Below are positions 12,614 through 18,917 of a DNA stretch of 20,588 nucleotides, piece by piece. Source of the stretch: a virus; IMG/VR virus record IMGVR_UViG_3300047564_003397, positions 1-20,588 of that record, one strand, 5' to 3'. Within the stretch, counting starts at the first letter, position 1. The number at the start of each line of letters is the position of its first letter. The translations under genes were made by a program, and so were the position numbers. A model generated the notes under the pieces. It saw only the letters and a program-made list of their open reading frames with translations, made no database searches and was not told the origin of the DNA.

Positions 12614-12856
12614 ATGGAATACCTAGTCTTAACCAAGCAGATAAGTGACGATCACTACACATTCGCTAAGTTTTTTAATGGCGAAGACGAGGTTATTGAC
12701 CACATTAAATCAACCCCTCAAGACAAATTTCAAAGGGACATTAGGGTAATTTCAGAAAGCAACCTCAAGGTGACGCATGATTTTGACGACGAGGATTTGC
12801 TGGACACTTATATAGACATTCGCGCAACAGCTTTAATTGATGAAGAAAACGAATAA
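12614..12856 (+). CDS. Small acidic protein, unknown
   Basis: An 80-residue acidic protein starting MEYLVLTKQISDDHYTFAKF, with DFDDEDLLDTYIDIRATALI near the end. ATG at 12614 lies just after the hairpin; an in-frame GTG at 12554 would read through the hairpin and is unlikely. Its last 17 bases overlap the ribbon-helix-helix gene. No family recognised; an acidic partner of the adjacent basic DNA-binding protein is conceivable. Confidence 0.55.
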   Translation: MEYLVLTKQISDDHYTFAKFFNGEDEVIDHIKSTPQDKFQRDIRVISESNLKVTHDFDDEDLLDTYIDIRATALIDEENE

Positions 12857-12995
12857 CGACTCTTTCCTTGGACTATATGTCACCAACGATATTAAGAAAT
12901 CGCTGGAGAAAATAGCAAAGTCTGAACACAGAAGCCTTTCCGGTATGGTTCGCGTTATTGTTGAACGATACCTGAGTAAACAAAAACCAAAATAA
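12840..12995 (+). CDS. Ribbon-helix-helix (CopG/Arc-like) small DNA-binding protein
   Basis: ATG at 12840 opens a 51-residue basic frame overlapping the previous gene end. FLGLYVTNDIKKSLEKIAKS (10-29) gives the beta strand and first helix; EHRSLSGMVRVIVERYL (30-45) gives the R-S-x-S turn and second helix of the ribbon-helix-helix fold. Such proteins dimerise and insert a beta sheet in the DNA major groove, usually as repressors. Overlap with the acidic gene upstream resembles antitoxin/regulator pairs, but toxin activity is not visible. Probably an early-gene regulator; its operator might be one of the short palindromes in this window. Confidence 0.65.
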   Translation: MKKTNNDSFLGLYVTNDIKKSLEKIAKSEHRSLSGMVRVIVERYLSKQKPK

Positions 12996-13005
12996 AAACC
13001 AACAC

Positions 13006-14067
13006 ATGACAACAACACTAAAGGGTTCATTCCAAACCCCTAAAGGAATAATCGAACGCACACAATTAGCGGAAATGCTTTCTGCTAAATACAAAACAGA
13101 TGTAAAGACGGCACTTCGCTTGATGAAAATCTGCGAACAGGACGATGAGATTGACGAGGATTCACCAGCAAACCATTTCGAGTTGCTTGAAGAAGCCTGC
13201 GCTATCATTGCATTTGATCGTGGGGATATTGATGCAAAAGAACTGAAGATGACATTAGTGAGGGAGGAGACAAAGCAGGGAACAGAAGAGAGCATTCTTG
13301 AGGCGGCAATTACTACTGGTATGCACAATGGATATACCGCGCTGGCAGAACGCTATGAGTTCAACAACCTAACTCAATTCACCCCACGCGAAGGCGTTAT
13401 CCCATGCCCAGAAGATTATGCGGCGGCTATCGGCCTTGGTGTGGACATGAGTAGCAAAGGAATGTGGCTTGCTGGCGAAGGTATCCGCCACCTATATGCC
13501 CTCGGATTCGAGAATGTCGTAACCCAAATCGCGGCTAACCTAAAGCTGTCTTACTCTCATGTATCCGCATGGGCAAGGACAGCACAACGCATTCCTATTA
13601 AGTATCGTTCGGAGATTTCTCCAACAGTAGCAGTCGAGATTGCTTGTTCTAAATACTCGGAAGATGAAAAAGAGAACAACAAGAAGGTTATCGAATTGGT
13701 AGAGAAAGCCTGCAAGGAAGGCTGGACGGCACTAGAAGCTCGCTCCCATGTCCGCATGGAGCAGGGAAAGGAACCGCTAGGCAAGGCTCCCAAGCAAGCT
13801 CCGTGGATTAAGGAGTTCGGTAGTGCGGAGGAATTGCTGATCGTCGCCAGTCAATACAACATCGGCGGTGGAGCTGGAGAGTTAGATCAATATCATTTTG
13901 TCGGGAAACTGGTGAAGATTTTCCACCAGTTGCGCGAAGAAACCCGTTCAGCGATTAAGCTAATCATCGGAGATCGCTTGAAAGCGCATGAATCTTTAGA
14001 GAAGTCTGGCAAGGCTGGTCTATTTGATGAAGACACAATCCAAGAGCTGAAGAAACTTTCCAAATGA
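13006..14067 (+). CDS. Large protein with central HTH, ParB-like features
   Basis: A 353-residue protein. The N-terminal ~100 residues are helical and acidic. Around residues 150-200, SKGMWLAGEGIRHLYALGF and VVTQIAANLKLSYSHVSAWA form a helix-turn-helix; SPTVAVEIACSKYSEDEKEN and KEGWTALEARSHVR follow, a layout reminiscent of ParB/KorB-type DNA-binding domains. The C-terminal ~90 residues are helical and end with a Lys-rich tail. It could be a partition-like, replication or transcription factor; no catalytic motif is visible. ATG follows AACCAACAC, a CA-rich leader. Its stop overlaps the next start (ATGA), so the two are coupled. Confidence 0.6.
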   Translation: MTTTLKGSFQTPKGIIERTQLAEMLSAKYKTDVKTALRLMKICEQDDEIDEDSPANHFELLEEACAIIAFDRGDIDAKELKMTLVREETKQGTEESILEAAITTGMHNGYTALAERYEFNNLTQFTPREGVIPCPEDYAAAIGLGVDMSSKGMWLAGEGIRHLYALGFENVVTQIAANLKLSYSHVSAWARTAQRIPIKYRSEISPTVAVEIACSKYSEDEKENNKKVIELVEKACKEGWTALEARSHVRMEQGKEPLGKAPKQAPWIKEFGSAEELLIVASQYNIGGGAGELDQYHFVGKLVKIFHQLREETRSAIKLIIGDRLKAHESLEKSGKAGLFDEDTIQELKKLSK

Positions 14068-14384
14068 AGACAAATAAAAACAAAAGCAAACAAATTGAAA
14101 TTGAAACAGGGCCAATGGGAGAAGCTGGAATCTTGTCGCTCAAAGACATTGCGGAAAGCATCCAGAAGACCATTGAGCTGAACGATAGTGAGTTGTCAGA
14201 CAAAGACGGCACACCGCTTGGCTATCAATTCCCGAAAGAGATAATCGAGAAGTTCGATGAGGCTCGTTTCCTTTGCCTGCTAACGGACGCATATCTGACA
14301 TCGTTCGCGGAGTTCTTTCAAGGCAACCAGAGTGTGCAGTCTTTCCTAGAAAATCTGGATAAGATTAAGTCTGGCTTGAAGTAA
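14064..14384 (+). CDS. Unknown helical protein coupled to the HTH gene
   Basis: A 106-residue protein with a Lys/Asn-rich start (MKTNKNKSKQIEIETG) and a mainly helical body (LSLKDIAESIQKTIELND, FDEARFLCLLTDAYLTSFAE). It overlaps the preceding stop (ATGA) and the next start (TAATG). No domain is recognised; it may be a partner of the upstream ParB-like protein. Confidence 0.55.
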   Translation: MKTNKNKSKQIEIETGPMGEAGILSLKDIAESIQKTIELNDSELSDKDGTPLGYQFPKEIIEKFDEARFLCLLTDAYLTSFAEFFQGNQSVQSFLENLDKIKSGLK

Positions 14385-14995
14385 TGCACACACTCAACGC
14401 ATCCGTCCCGCAACATATCTACGGATTCGTAGAGAAGGAGATTCTTTACGGCTTGGACATGGAAGCAGGAACGGAAGCGTGTGTGATAACTGGTGTGACT
14501 TCCATCCCATCTCGCGCCTTGCATTTCTCCATCCTGTGCGAAAGCGGAGCGCAATGGGCGAGGATTCCAATCCATTACCTGTATCACGACAAACCGGGTG
14601 ATGAATACCATCCGTTAGAAGACTTGCAGATGTGGGATTGTATGGGATGGGAGTTTTCAGTTTGCCAGTATTCCTATTTCCGCGAGATGTCCTGCACATT
14701 TAGAAGCAGGAGTGGGAAAGAGATTCCTGCTAGGTATTGGTTCACGCTAGATCATACCGACAACGGGTATAGTCTCTCGCCAGTTCAGCACAAGTGCTAT
14801 CACCTTCTGCTTCTGGAAGACGGCAGTTCTCAGATAGCGGCCATGCCTAACAACAGGATTAGGTGGCATGATCCGTCATTTGCGAATAGCGAATCTCCAT
14901 TGCCAGCATACAAAGTAATGGCCAATTACACTTGGCATTGTGAGTCAAATGGTTTATTGAATCCACAAGATACTGCTATTACACAAGATGCCTAA
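14384..14995 (+). CDS. Unknown phage protein, beta-rich
   Basis: A 203-residue protein rich in Cys, His, Trp and Tyr: VEKEILYGLDMEAGTEACVI, ALHFSILCESGAQWARIPIH, LQMWDCMGWEFSVCQYSYF, SGKEIPARYWFTLDHTDNGY, and AAMPNNRIRWHDPSF. The MPNNRI-W-D segment and the G-L-D opening look conserved, but I do not recognise a family. Two to three His/Cys clusters could hold metal. It sits just upstream of TerS with an eight-base overlap, so a packaging or replication-linked role is possible. Confidence 0.6.
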   Translation: MHTLNASVPQHIYGFVEKEILYGLDMEAGTEACVITGVTSIPSRALHFSILCESGAQWARIPIHYLYHDKPGDEYHPLEDLQMWDCMGWEFSVCQYSYFREMSCTFRSRSGKEIPARYWFTLDHTDNGYSLSPVQHKCYHLLLLEDGSSQIAAMPNNRIRWHDPSFANSESPLPAYKVMANYTWHCESNGLLNPQDTAITQDA

Positions 14996-15485
14996 ACGAA
15001 AGAATGGAGAGTTGACAGAGGGAGAGAAGCGTTACTGCATGGAGCGGGTTCGCGGAAAGAGTCTCGCCAAGGCATACGAAGCGTCTGGCTACGCCGCTAC
15101 GCATGGAAAATATGCGGCAATCCGAGGTGCGAAGATTGAAAACAGACCCCATGTCCAAAAGTATATGGCAGAACTTCGTGAATCTGTTTGGGTTCAGAAT
15201 GCAATGAGCATCGCTGAGAAGCGTTCCCTTCTGGCTGATGTTGCGAGAGCCAAGCCAGCAGACATTACCGAGGAAAGCCCGATTGCTTCCCTGTCTATCG
15301 ACGGAGAGGGTAATCGTAGCCTTCAAGGGCCAAAGATCGGTGACAAGTTAAAGGCAATCGAGCTAGACAGCAGGCTTTCCGGTGAGCTTTCTGGCGACGA
15401 TAATAAGAACCAAGTTCTGATCCAGCTTGTTAATGATAGGTTGGAGATGCCAAGCATGGGGGAGGTGAAGGAAATTGAAGAGTAG
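14988..15485 (+). CDS. Terminase small subunit
   Basis: A 165-residue protein of the terminase_2 type. ELTEGEKRYCMERVRGKSLA (7-26) and YAATHGKYAAIRGAKI form the N-terminal helix-turn-helix, with A-Y-x-A-S-G-Y at its centre; RPHVQKYMAELRES is the following helix. MSIAEKRSLLADVARAKPAD and DKLKAIELDSRLSGELSGDD form the oligomerisation/linker segment typical of this family. It recognises the packaging site and loads the large subunit. The large subunit gene does not follow, which is unusual because the two are normally adjacent. The next gene on this strand is a very small one with a strong Shine-Dalgarno inside the TerS end. Confidence 0.8.
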   Translation: MPKRKNGELTEGEKRYCMERVRGKSLAKAYEASGYAATHGKYAAIRGAKIENRPHVQKYMAELRESVWVQNAMSIAEKRSLLADVARAKPADITEESPIASLSIDGEGNRSLQGPKIGDKLKAIELDSRLSGELSGDDNKNQVLIQLVNDRLEMPSMGEVKEIEE

Positions 15486-15624
15486 CAAAGGATTATACGC
15501 CAACATTAATGCCAAACGCGAGCGTATCGCGGCGGGGAGCGGCGAGAAGATGCGGAAGGTTGGGAGCAAGGGCGCACCTACCGCAAAAGCGTTTAAGCAG
15601 TCGGCTAAGACTGCCAAGAAGTAA
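15475..15624 (+). CDS. Small Lys-rich phage protein (49 aa), TTG start
   Basis: The frame contains SSKGLYANINAKRERIAAGS and EKMRKVGSKGAPTAKAFKQS, a short basic signature I have met repeatedly in tailed-phage genomes (K-G-L-Y-A-N-I-x-A-K-R...PTAKAFKQSAKTAKK); function unknown. The start must be TTG at 15475 because TGA lies at 15466-15468 in frame; GGAGGTGA at 15461-15468 is a near-ideal Shine-Dalgarno nine bases upstream, strong support for the unusual start. It overlaps the TerS stop region by 11 bases and precedes a terminator. Confidence 0.75.
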   Translation: MKSSKGLYANINAKRERIAAGSGEKMRKVGSKGAPTAKAFKQSAKTAKK

Positions 15625-15632
15625 AAGCAAAA

Positions 15633-15670
15633 GGGGATTGGTTTTTAAGGCCAATCCCTGTTTTGTTTTG
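15633..15670 (+). terminator. Intrinsic terminator of the replication operon
   Basis: GGGATTGG (15634-15641) pairs with CCAATCCC (15651-15658) around a nine-base loop, followed by TGTTTTGTTTTG. It lies nine bases past the last rightward stop and next to the end of the leftward block, so it may also limit leftward transcription. Confidence 0.8.
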
Positions 15671-15672
15671 TG

Positions 15673-15828
15673 TTAGATTTTGCTTGCGTAGTTTTTTAGT
15701 AGGCAGATCACTTTATCTGCATCGGATTCTCGGTAGTTCCAGACATCTCCTATCGGCAATCCGATTTTCTTTTTGAGTTTTATTATCAGTTCAATTTTCT
15801 TCTTCGCGTTTGATGCGTGTGAAGACAT
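15673..15828 (-). CDS. Small basic unknown protein, last gene of the leftward block
   Basis: A 51-residue protein, MSSHASNAKKKIELIIKLKK then KIGLPIGDVWNYRESDADKV, ending LLKNYASKI. ATG at 15828 is favoured over one 13 codons upstream because GGAGGAG sits just before it. Long basic helix then an acidic D-A-D helix; no family recognised. It overlaps the next upstream gene. Confidence 0.5.
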   Translation of the reverse strand: MSSHASNAKKKIELIIKLKKKIGLPIGDVWNYRESDADKVICLLKNYASKI

Positions 15829-15976
15829 TTTCTCCTCCCTTCCGTTTGTATGACAGAACCTTTCCATCTTCTGACATTATGCAGCAGTTGTCCTTGATGC
15901 GCTCGACTCCGTAAATCTCGGCGAGCGGAAGTGAATCAAACGCCCGATTCTCGTATGTTGTAGATAGTATAACCAT
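15791..15976 (-). CDS. Small unknown protein
   Basis: A 61-residue protein, MVILSTTYENRAFDSLPLAE then GVERIKDNCCIMSEDGKVLS and a charged end. Alternating strands and turns suggest a small beta fold; C-C in the middle. ATG is preceded by a CA-rich leader (ACACGCAACAAA) without Shine-Dalgarno. It overlaps the downstream gene by 38 bases. Confidence 0.5.
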   Translation of the reverse strand: MVILSTTYENRAFDSLPLAEIYGVERIKDNCCIMSEDGKVLSYKRKGGENVFTRIKREEEN

Positions 15977-15987
15977 TTTGTTGCGTG

Positions 15988-16248
15988 TTATTTAGTTCTG
16001 ATGATCCTGTGGACACGATCAAACATCTCGCATCCGTCGATGAACCCAATCTCGTATGCGATTCTGTCTAGTTCCTTGCGGTAATCGTTGTAATTGAATC
16101 CGCATTCGTAGCCGTCTTGAAAGCCTTGATCGTATGCCTTGCGTTGCCAGTAGTCCGTGAAGACCGGATCGCATATCCGTTCATAGAATCTAGCGTCTGC
16201 ATTTAGGGGGATGAGTGATAAGGCTAGTGCTGTTAGTATCTTTTTCAT
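15988..16248 (-). CDS. Small secreted protein with signal peptide and repeat motif
   Basis: An 86-residue protein. Residues 1-19 (MKKILTALALSLIPLNADA) form a textbook signal peptide: two Lys, a hydrophobic core and an A-D-A cleavage site. The mature ~67 residues contain three Cys and two similar motifs, AYDQGFQDGYECGF and AYEIGFIDGCEMFD, and are rich in Tyr, Asp and Arg. The start at 16248 is favoured because it follows the upstream stop by one base (TAA-A-ATG) and has AAAGGA eight bases before. Periplasmic location is likely. It may modify the envelope, block superinfection or inhibit a wall enzyme; no family is recognised. Confidence 0.65.
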   Translation of the reverse strand: MKKILTALALSLIPLNADARFYERICDPVFTDYWQRKAYDQGFQDGYECGFNYNDYRKELDRIAYEIGFIDGCEMFDRVHRIIRTK

Positions 16249-16249
16249 T

Positions 16250-16423
16250 TTATTCATCCTTTCCGATTGCTTTAAGTGCGTGAGCAAGAATGTCTGCCCG
16301 TGTGTCGTTTGGACTGACTACCATTGCGGCTATGTCCTGCAATGCAGTCAGCAGTCTTTTCTCGCGGGAGGTCATACCCCGTTTGCGTGTGTGTTTTGTC
16401 CAGTTGGTTTGTGTTGGTTTCAT
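16250..16423 (-). CDS. Small unknown protein (57 aa)
   Basis: A 57-residue frame: MKPTQTNWTKHTRKRGMTSR, then KRLLTALQDIAAMVVSPNDT and ADILAHALKAIGKDE. A basic N-terminus is followed by two helices with DTRAD between. The ATG overlaps the upstream stop (ATGA) and its stop is followed at once by the secreted-protein start, so it is tightly packed in an operon, good evidence of translation. Function unknown. Confidence 0.6.
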   Translation of the reverse strand: MKPTQTNWTKHTRKRGMTSREKRLLTALQDIAAMVVSPNDTRADILAHALKAIGKDE

Positions 16424-16557
16424 TTTGTCTTTTTGGTTTTGGGTTGTGGGTAGAAGGATGACCGGAATTTCGGAGTGTAGTTTTCGCAGGCTCTAGCTAG
16501 GCGAATGTATGCTTCTGGCGGGAGACATGTGTGTTCTGTTTTTTCGATTGCGTTCAT
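16420..16557 (-). CDS. Very small unknown protein (45 aa)
   Basis: The frame reads MNAIEKTEHTCLPPEAYIRL then ARACENYTPKFRSSFYPQ and a Lys/Thr-rich end. Start and stop both form ATGA overlaps with neighbours, which is hard to explain if it were not translated. One long helix followed by an extended tail; no family recognised. Confidence 0.55.
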   Translation of the reverse strand: MNAIEKTEHTCLPPEAYIRLARACENYTPKFRSSFYPQPKTKKTK

Positions 16558-17291
16558 TTTTTAAGGTATTTAAGGTTATCTTTTGCCGCTTCTATTGCTG
16601 ATTCCGTTGTTAGTGGTTGATTGAATCTCCAATTATTCAGAGGGTCTTCACCACTTTTCGCGCATTCAAGACAATAGATTCCCCATCCATAGAAATGATC
16701 TACAGATCGGCCTTGAAGGTGAAACCACAAATCGGATAAAACTGATTCGGTGATTTCATCACCTTCTCGCTCATCCCAACCTGCTATTGGTTGGTAGTCT
16801 CCCGATCCTGCAATGCTATCCTCCCGCACAACGAACCATGTCTTTCCATCCTCTCTACCTTGGTCAATGTATTGGCAAGACTCATGCCATCCATTTTCGC
16901 AGTCATCATCACCACAAGACCAAGCGTTTCCAACATCTTCTGGTTCTCCTTCGTAATGAAAATCACCTTCTGCTGGGCAACCGAAAAACAGAGATTCTAT
17001 TGTGGTTTCTTCTCTATTTTCTGGAAGATAGGCGATTCTTTTTGCTTCTTCTAATTCTGAACGGATTTCTTCAATCTCTTTGGCTTGCTTGCGTGAAATA
17101 CATGGTTCCTCAAAGTGTTCCCAATCAACCTCTTCATCATCTGGTTCATTACCGCATTCGGAGCAATAATATGCTGGTTCCTCTGGTGGTTCCCAATATG
17201 TCCCTGCGTGTCCATATTCAATCTCCATTTGCCCTCCGCATTTTAAGCATGGAGAGTTTCTTCTCATTAGTGTTTTTTGTTTTGTTTTCAT
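16554..17291 (-). CDS. Zinc-ribbon-containing acidic protein, unknown
   Basis: A 245-residue, strongly acidic protein, the largest in the leftward block. PCLKCGG (C15, C18) and YYCSECGNEPDDEE (C43, C46) form a zinc ribbon. A helical segment follows (RKQAKEIEEIRSELEEAKRI). Further Cys groups (FGCPAEGDFH, WSCGDDDCENGWHESC) and IYCLECAKSGEDP could hold one or two more metals. The centre also has WFVVREDSIAGSGDYQPIAG and LWFHLQGRSVDHFYGWGIYC. It may regulate transcription or bind nucleic acid or protein; no enzyme motif is clear. The upstream leader contains a 7-bp tandem repeat, and its stop overlaps the next gene as ATGA. Confidence 0.65.
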   Translation of the reverse strand: MKTKQKTLMRRNSPCLKCGGQMEIEYGHAGTYWEPPEEPAYYCSECGNEPDDEEVDWEHFEEPCISRKQAKEIEEIRSELEEAKRIAYLPENREETTIESLFFGCPAEGDFHYEGEPEDVGNAWSCGDDDCENGWHESCQYIDQGREDGKTWFVVREDSIAGSGDYQPIAGWDEREGDEITESVLSDLWFHLQGRSVDHFYGWGIYCLECAKSGEDPLNNWRFNQPLTTESAIEAAKDNLKYLKK

Positions 17292-17297
17292 TGTGTT

Positions 17298-17325
17298 GGT
17301 TTATGGTTTATGGTTTATGGTTTAT
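17298..17325. repeat. Four tandem copies of a 7-bp repeat (GGTTTAT)
   Basis: GGTTTAT is repeated exactly four times between the zinc-ribbon gene start and the preceding gene, whose stop codon falls inside the repeat. Copy number could vary by slippage and change leader length; no function is otherwise evident. Confidence 0.85.
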
Positions 17326-17494
17326 GTTTAACAATAGAGCAGGACATTCTCGCGTTGTGCCGTGCAACACGAATTGCATTGCAGATAGCCTTTGCACGGG
17401 GGATTGTAATGCGGATTTCGTCTAGGTTGTGGCGCTTTGAGTTCTTGATCTCGAAAGACATGAGATCGTGGATTTCTGTTAGTAGTGTGTTCAT
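17315..17494 (-). CDS. Small unknown protein ending in the repeat (59 aa)
   Basis: A 59-residue frame: MNTLLTEIHDLMSFEIKNSK, then RHNLDEIRITIPRAKAICNA, and IRVARHNARMSCSIVKHKP. Two helices around a strand; mildly basic. The start forms an ATGA overlap with the upstream gene; the last codons and stop come from the 7-bp repeat tract. No family recognised. Confidence 0.5.
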   Translation of the reverse strand: MNTLLTEIHDLMSFEIKNSKRHNLDEIRITIPRAKAICNAIRVARHNARMSCSIVKHKP

Positions 17495-17646
17495 TTTGCT
17501 TCTTTGATCTTTTGAATTACGGATTCCATTTCCTTTTCGAGATAATCGGCGTCACTCTCCCCGTTGTATTCTCGGATAATGTCGATTGCTTGTGATAGGA
17601 GTGCTACCAATTCTGCGAGGTTTTCTGTTTGTGTTGTGGTTTTCAT
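17491..17646 (-). CDS. Small unknown helical protein (51 aa)
   Basis: The frame reads MKTTTQTENLAELVALLSQA, then IDIIREYNGESDADYLEKEM and ESVIQKIKEAK: two helices joined by an acidic turn. The leader is ACACACAAACACAC directly before ATG, without Shine-Dalgarno, and the stop overlaps the next start (ATGA). Function unknown. Confidence 0.55.
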   Translation of the reverse strand: MKTTTQTENLAELVALLSQAIDIIREYNGESDADYLEKEMESVIQKIKEAK

Positions 17647-17660
17647 GTGTGTTTGTGTGT

Positions 17661-17891
17661 TCATTCTAGGATGGTTTTCATTGCTTTGACTTGTTCTTCG
17701 TCAAGGAACATGATCTTCGGGCCTTCGCCATATTCTTGGATGATGGTTATGTCGCCGCAATCATTGTCCTTGAGGATAATTGTATCGCATCCATCACAAT
17801 CTGTTGTCATGGTGATTGTGTAGGTTGATCCTGTTGACCGCATTTGTTCGACTATTTCATCGCCGATTGTTTTGTTTGTTTTGGTTTTCAT
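17661..17891 (-). CDS. Small acidic unknown protein
   Basis: A 76-residue protein: MKTKTNKTIGDEIVEQMRST, GSTYTITMTTDCDGCDTIIL and IIQEYGEGPKIMFLDEEQVK. Three or four strands with C-D-G-C in a loop, then a helix; a small metal site is possible. ATG follows the repeated leader AAACACAC. No family recognised. Confidence 0.6.
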   Translation of the reverse strand: MKTKTNKTIGDEIVEQMRSTGSTYTITMTTDCDGCDTIILKDNDCGDITIIQEYGEGPKIMFLDEEQVKAMKTILE

Positions 17892-17913
17892 GTGTGTTTC
17901 TATTTTGTTGTGT
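17887..17913. repeat. 27-bp direct repeat, copy 1 (gene leader)
   Basis: The 27 bases here are identical to 18048-18074. On the minus strand each copy ends in AGAAACACACATGAA, holding the start codon of the gene at 17891 or 18052. A related, diverged form precedes the gene starting at 19470 (AATAGAAACCACATGAAT). Confidence 0.85.
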
Positions 17914-18052
17914 TTGTTATTTCTCTTATTGCTTTGATTGATTGCTTAATATATCCCCTACTTACTGGTGATTTTCTCTGCTTCCAAAATTGCATTATTG
18001 TTAAGTAAAGGGAAGTCACGATTGCTCGCTTTGTTTCGAGTGAGAGATTCAT
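17900..18052 (-). CDS. Small basic helical protein, unknown (50 aa)
   Basis: A 50-residue protein: MNLSLETKRAIVTSLYLTIM, then QFWKQRKSPVSRGYIKQSIK and a short tail. The first helix is amphipathic, the second basic. The start at 18052 is inside copy 2 of the repeat leader; a longer upstream frame would run through the leader. Its final codons come from copy 1. Function unknown. Confidence 0.55.
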   Translation of the reverse strand: MNLSLETKRAIVTSLYLTIMQFWKQRKSPVSRGYIKQSIKAIREITNTTK

Positions 18053-18074
18053 GTGTGTTTCTATTTTGTTGTGT
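18048..18074. repeat. 27-bp direct repeat, copy 2 (gene leader)
   Basis: Identical to 17887-17913 and placed the same way relative to a start codon (18052). The two copies lie 161 bases apart, so recombination between them would remove exactly one gene. Confidence 0.85.
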
Positions 18075-18089
18075 GTTGTGTTTGTGTTT

Positions 18090-18506
18090 TCATTTCGTGG
18101 AAAAGAGGCGTGTGCGATATTCTTCGATAGCTGAAGGAATGAAAGAAAGATCGAGTCTCCCGTTTTCATCCTCAGACAAGTCTATTCCTTCAAAGCGGTA
18201 TTTTCGGCCTGAATAGCTTTCAAGGTGCGCTTGAAGGTGCTCCGTGTCCCGCGAGTCCCAAAAGCCCACGCCGTGGCCTGAGAGGGAGAAGTAAACATTC
18301 CCGCCGAAGCTCCGGTCTGATTCTGGCATTTCTATTTCGCGGAGTGTTAAATAGTCACGGAATCCTTCAAGAAATTGCTCCGCGCCTGCGATGAAAGCGG
18401 GGGAAAAATCATCCGGTGTTTTTTTATCCATGTAATAGTTGCCATCATCATCCGGTGCTTGGCCGAAAATAAGGGCGGATAAGAATTCGTGTGTGTCTGT
18501 TTTCAT
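18090..18506 (-). CDS. Unknown protein with GHGVGFWD motif
   Basis: A 138-residue acidic protein. DFSPAFIAGAEQFLEGFRDY, then FSLSGHGVGFWDSRDTEHLQ and LDLSFIPSAIEEYRTRLF. The F-x-L-(S/N)-G-H-G-x-G-F-W-D segment recurs in short phage proteins from unrelated hosts (usually F-W-L-x-x-x-G-H-G-A-G-F-W-D), annotated as unknown. It may mark a small beta domain. The leader is CA-rich (AATTAAACACACATAAAACAC). No catalytic activity can be assigned. Confidence 0.65.
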   Translation of the reverse strand: MKTDTHEFLSALIFGQAPDDDGNYYMDKKTPDDFSPAFIAGAEQFLEGFRDYLTLREIEMPESDRSFGGNVYFSLSGHGVGFWDSRDTEHLQAHLESYSGRKYRFEGIDLSEDENGRLDLSFIPSAIEEYRTRLFSTK

Positions 18507-18562
18507 GTGTTTTATGTGTGTTTAATTGTGTGTTTATCGGCTCGGCGTTGTGCCGCTCCATG

Positions 18563-18586
18563 CCGCGCATCTGTGAAAATGCGCGG
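18563..18586. terminator. Perfect 8-bp GC-rich hairpin between leftward genes
   Basis: CCGCGCAT (18563-18570) and ATGCGCGG (18579-18586) pair around an eight-base loop, with TCCA/TGGA extending the stem after a small internal loop. It follows the stop of the leftward gene at 18597. There is no U-run, so it may stabilise or attenuate the transcript rather than end it. Confidence 0.4.
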
Positions 18587-18596
18587 AGTTGGAACA

Positions 18597-18917
18597 TCAC
18601 AGAGTGTCGAGAGCCTTTTCTAATTCGCGTCTTAATGTGTGGCGAATAAGATCGGCTCTTTCTTGCGCGTCTTTCTTGATGCGCTCCGCAGTTTCCTTCG
18701 CGTCTTTTAGGATTCTTGCCGCTTGCTCTTTTGCAAGGGCGATTGTGCTTTGCTCCATTTTTCGCGTGTCTGCCCATCCCATTTGCGGGAGGAAATCAGA
18801 GCGCATATCTTTTTCTATAAATGGGAGCTGTTCAATTAACCAGTCACCACAATAGGAGTTCGGCCCTAGTTTTTCCGCCGTTTCGCGGAGTGTTTCGATT
18901 TCTTGGTTTTTTGTCAT
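18597..18917 (-). CDS. Coiled-coil protein, unknown
   Basis: A 106-residue protein. The first half is MTKNQEIETLRETAEKLGPN and SYCGDWLIEQLPFIEKDMRS. The second (~62-106) is a long Ala/Lys/Glu heptad helix (IALAKEQAARILKDAKETAE). The start at 18917 overlaps the upstream small membrane protein (ATGA), ruling out the longer frame. The SYCGDWL segment may be a conserved surface. A scaffold or membrane-linked role with the adjacent membrane protein is possible; no family recognised. Confidence 0.6.
   Translation of the reverse strand: MTKNQEIETLRETAEKLGPNSYCGDWLIEQLPFIEKDMRSDFLPQMGWADTRKMEQSTIALAKEQAARILKDAKETAERIKKDAQERADLIRHTLRRELEKALDTL

Noticed and set aside
17298-17325. CRISPR or telomere-like array
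   Set aside because: Copies are contiguous with no spacers and only 7 bp long; no Cas gene is in the window.
16787-17425. Long plus-strand frame of 212 codons
   Set aside because: It is antisense to the zinc-ribbon gene, has a hydrophobic low-complexity composition from A/T-rich antisense codons, and runs through the tandem repeat.
18448-18777. Minus-strand frame of 109 codons between two accessory genes
   Set aside because: It overlaps two better genes in another frame, crosses the GC-rich hairpin and is dominated by Arg/His/Lys expected from a shifted frame.
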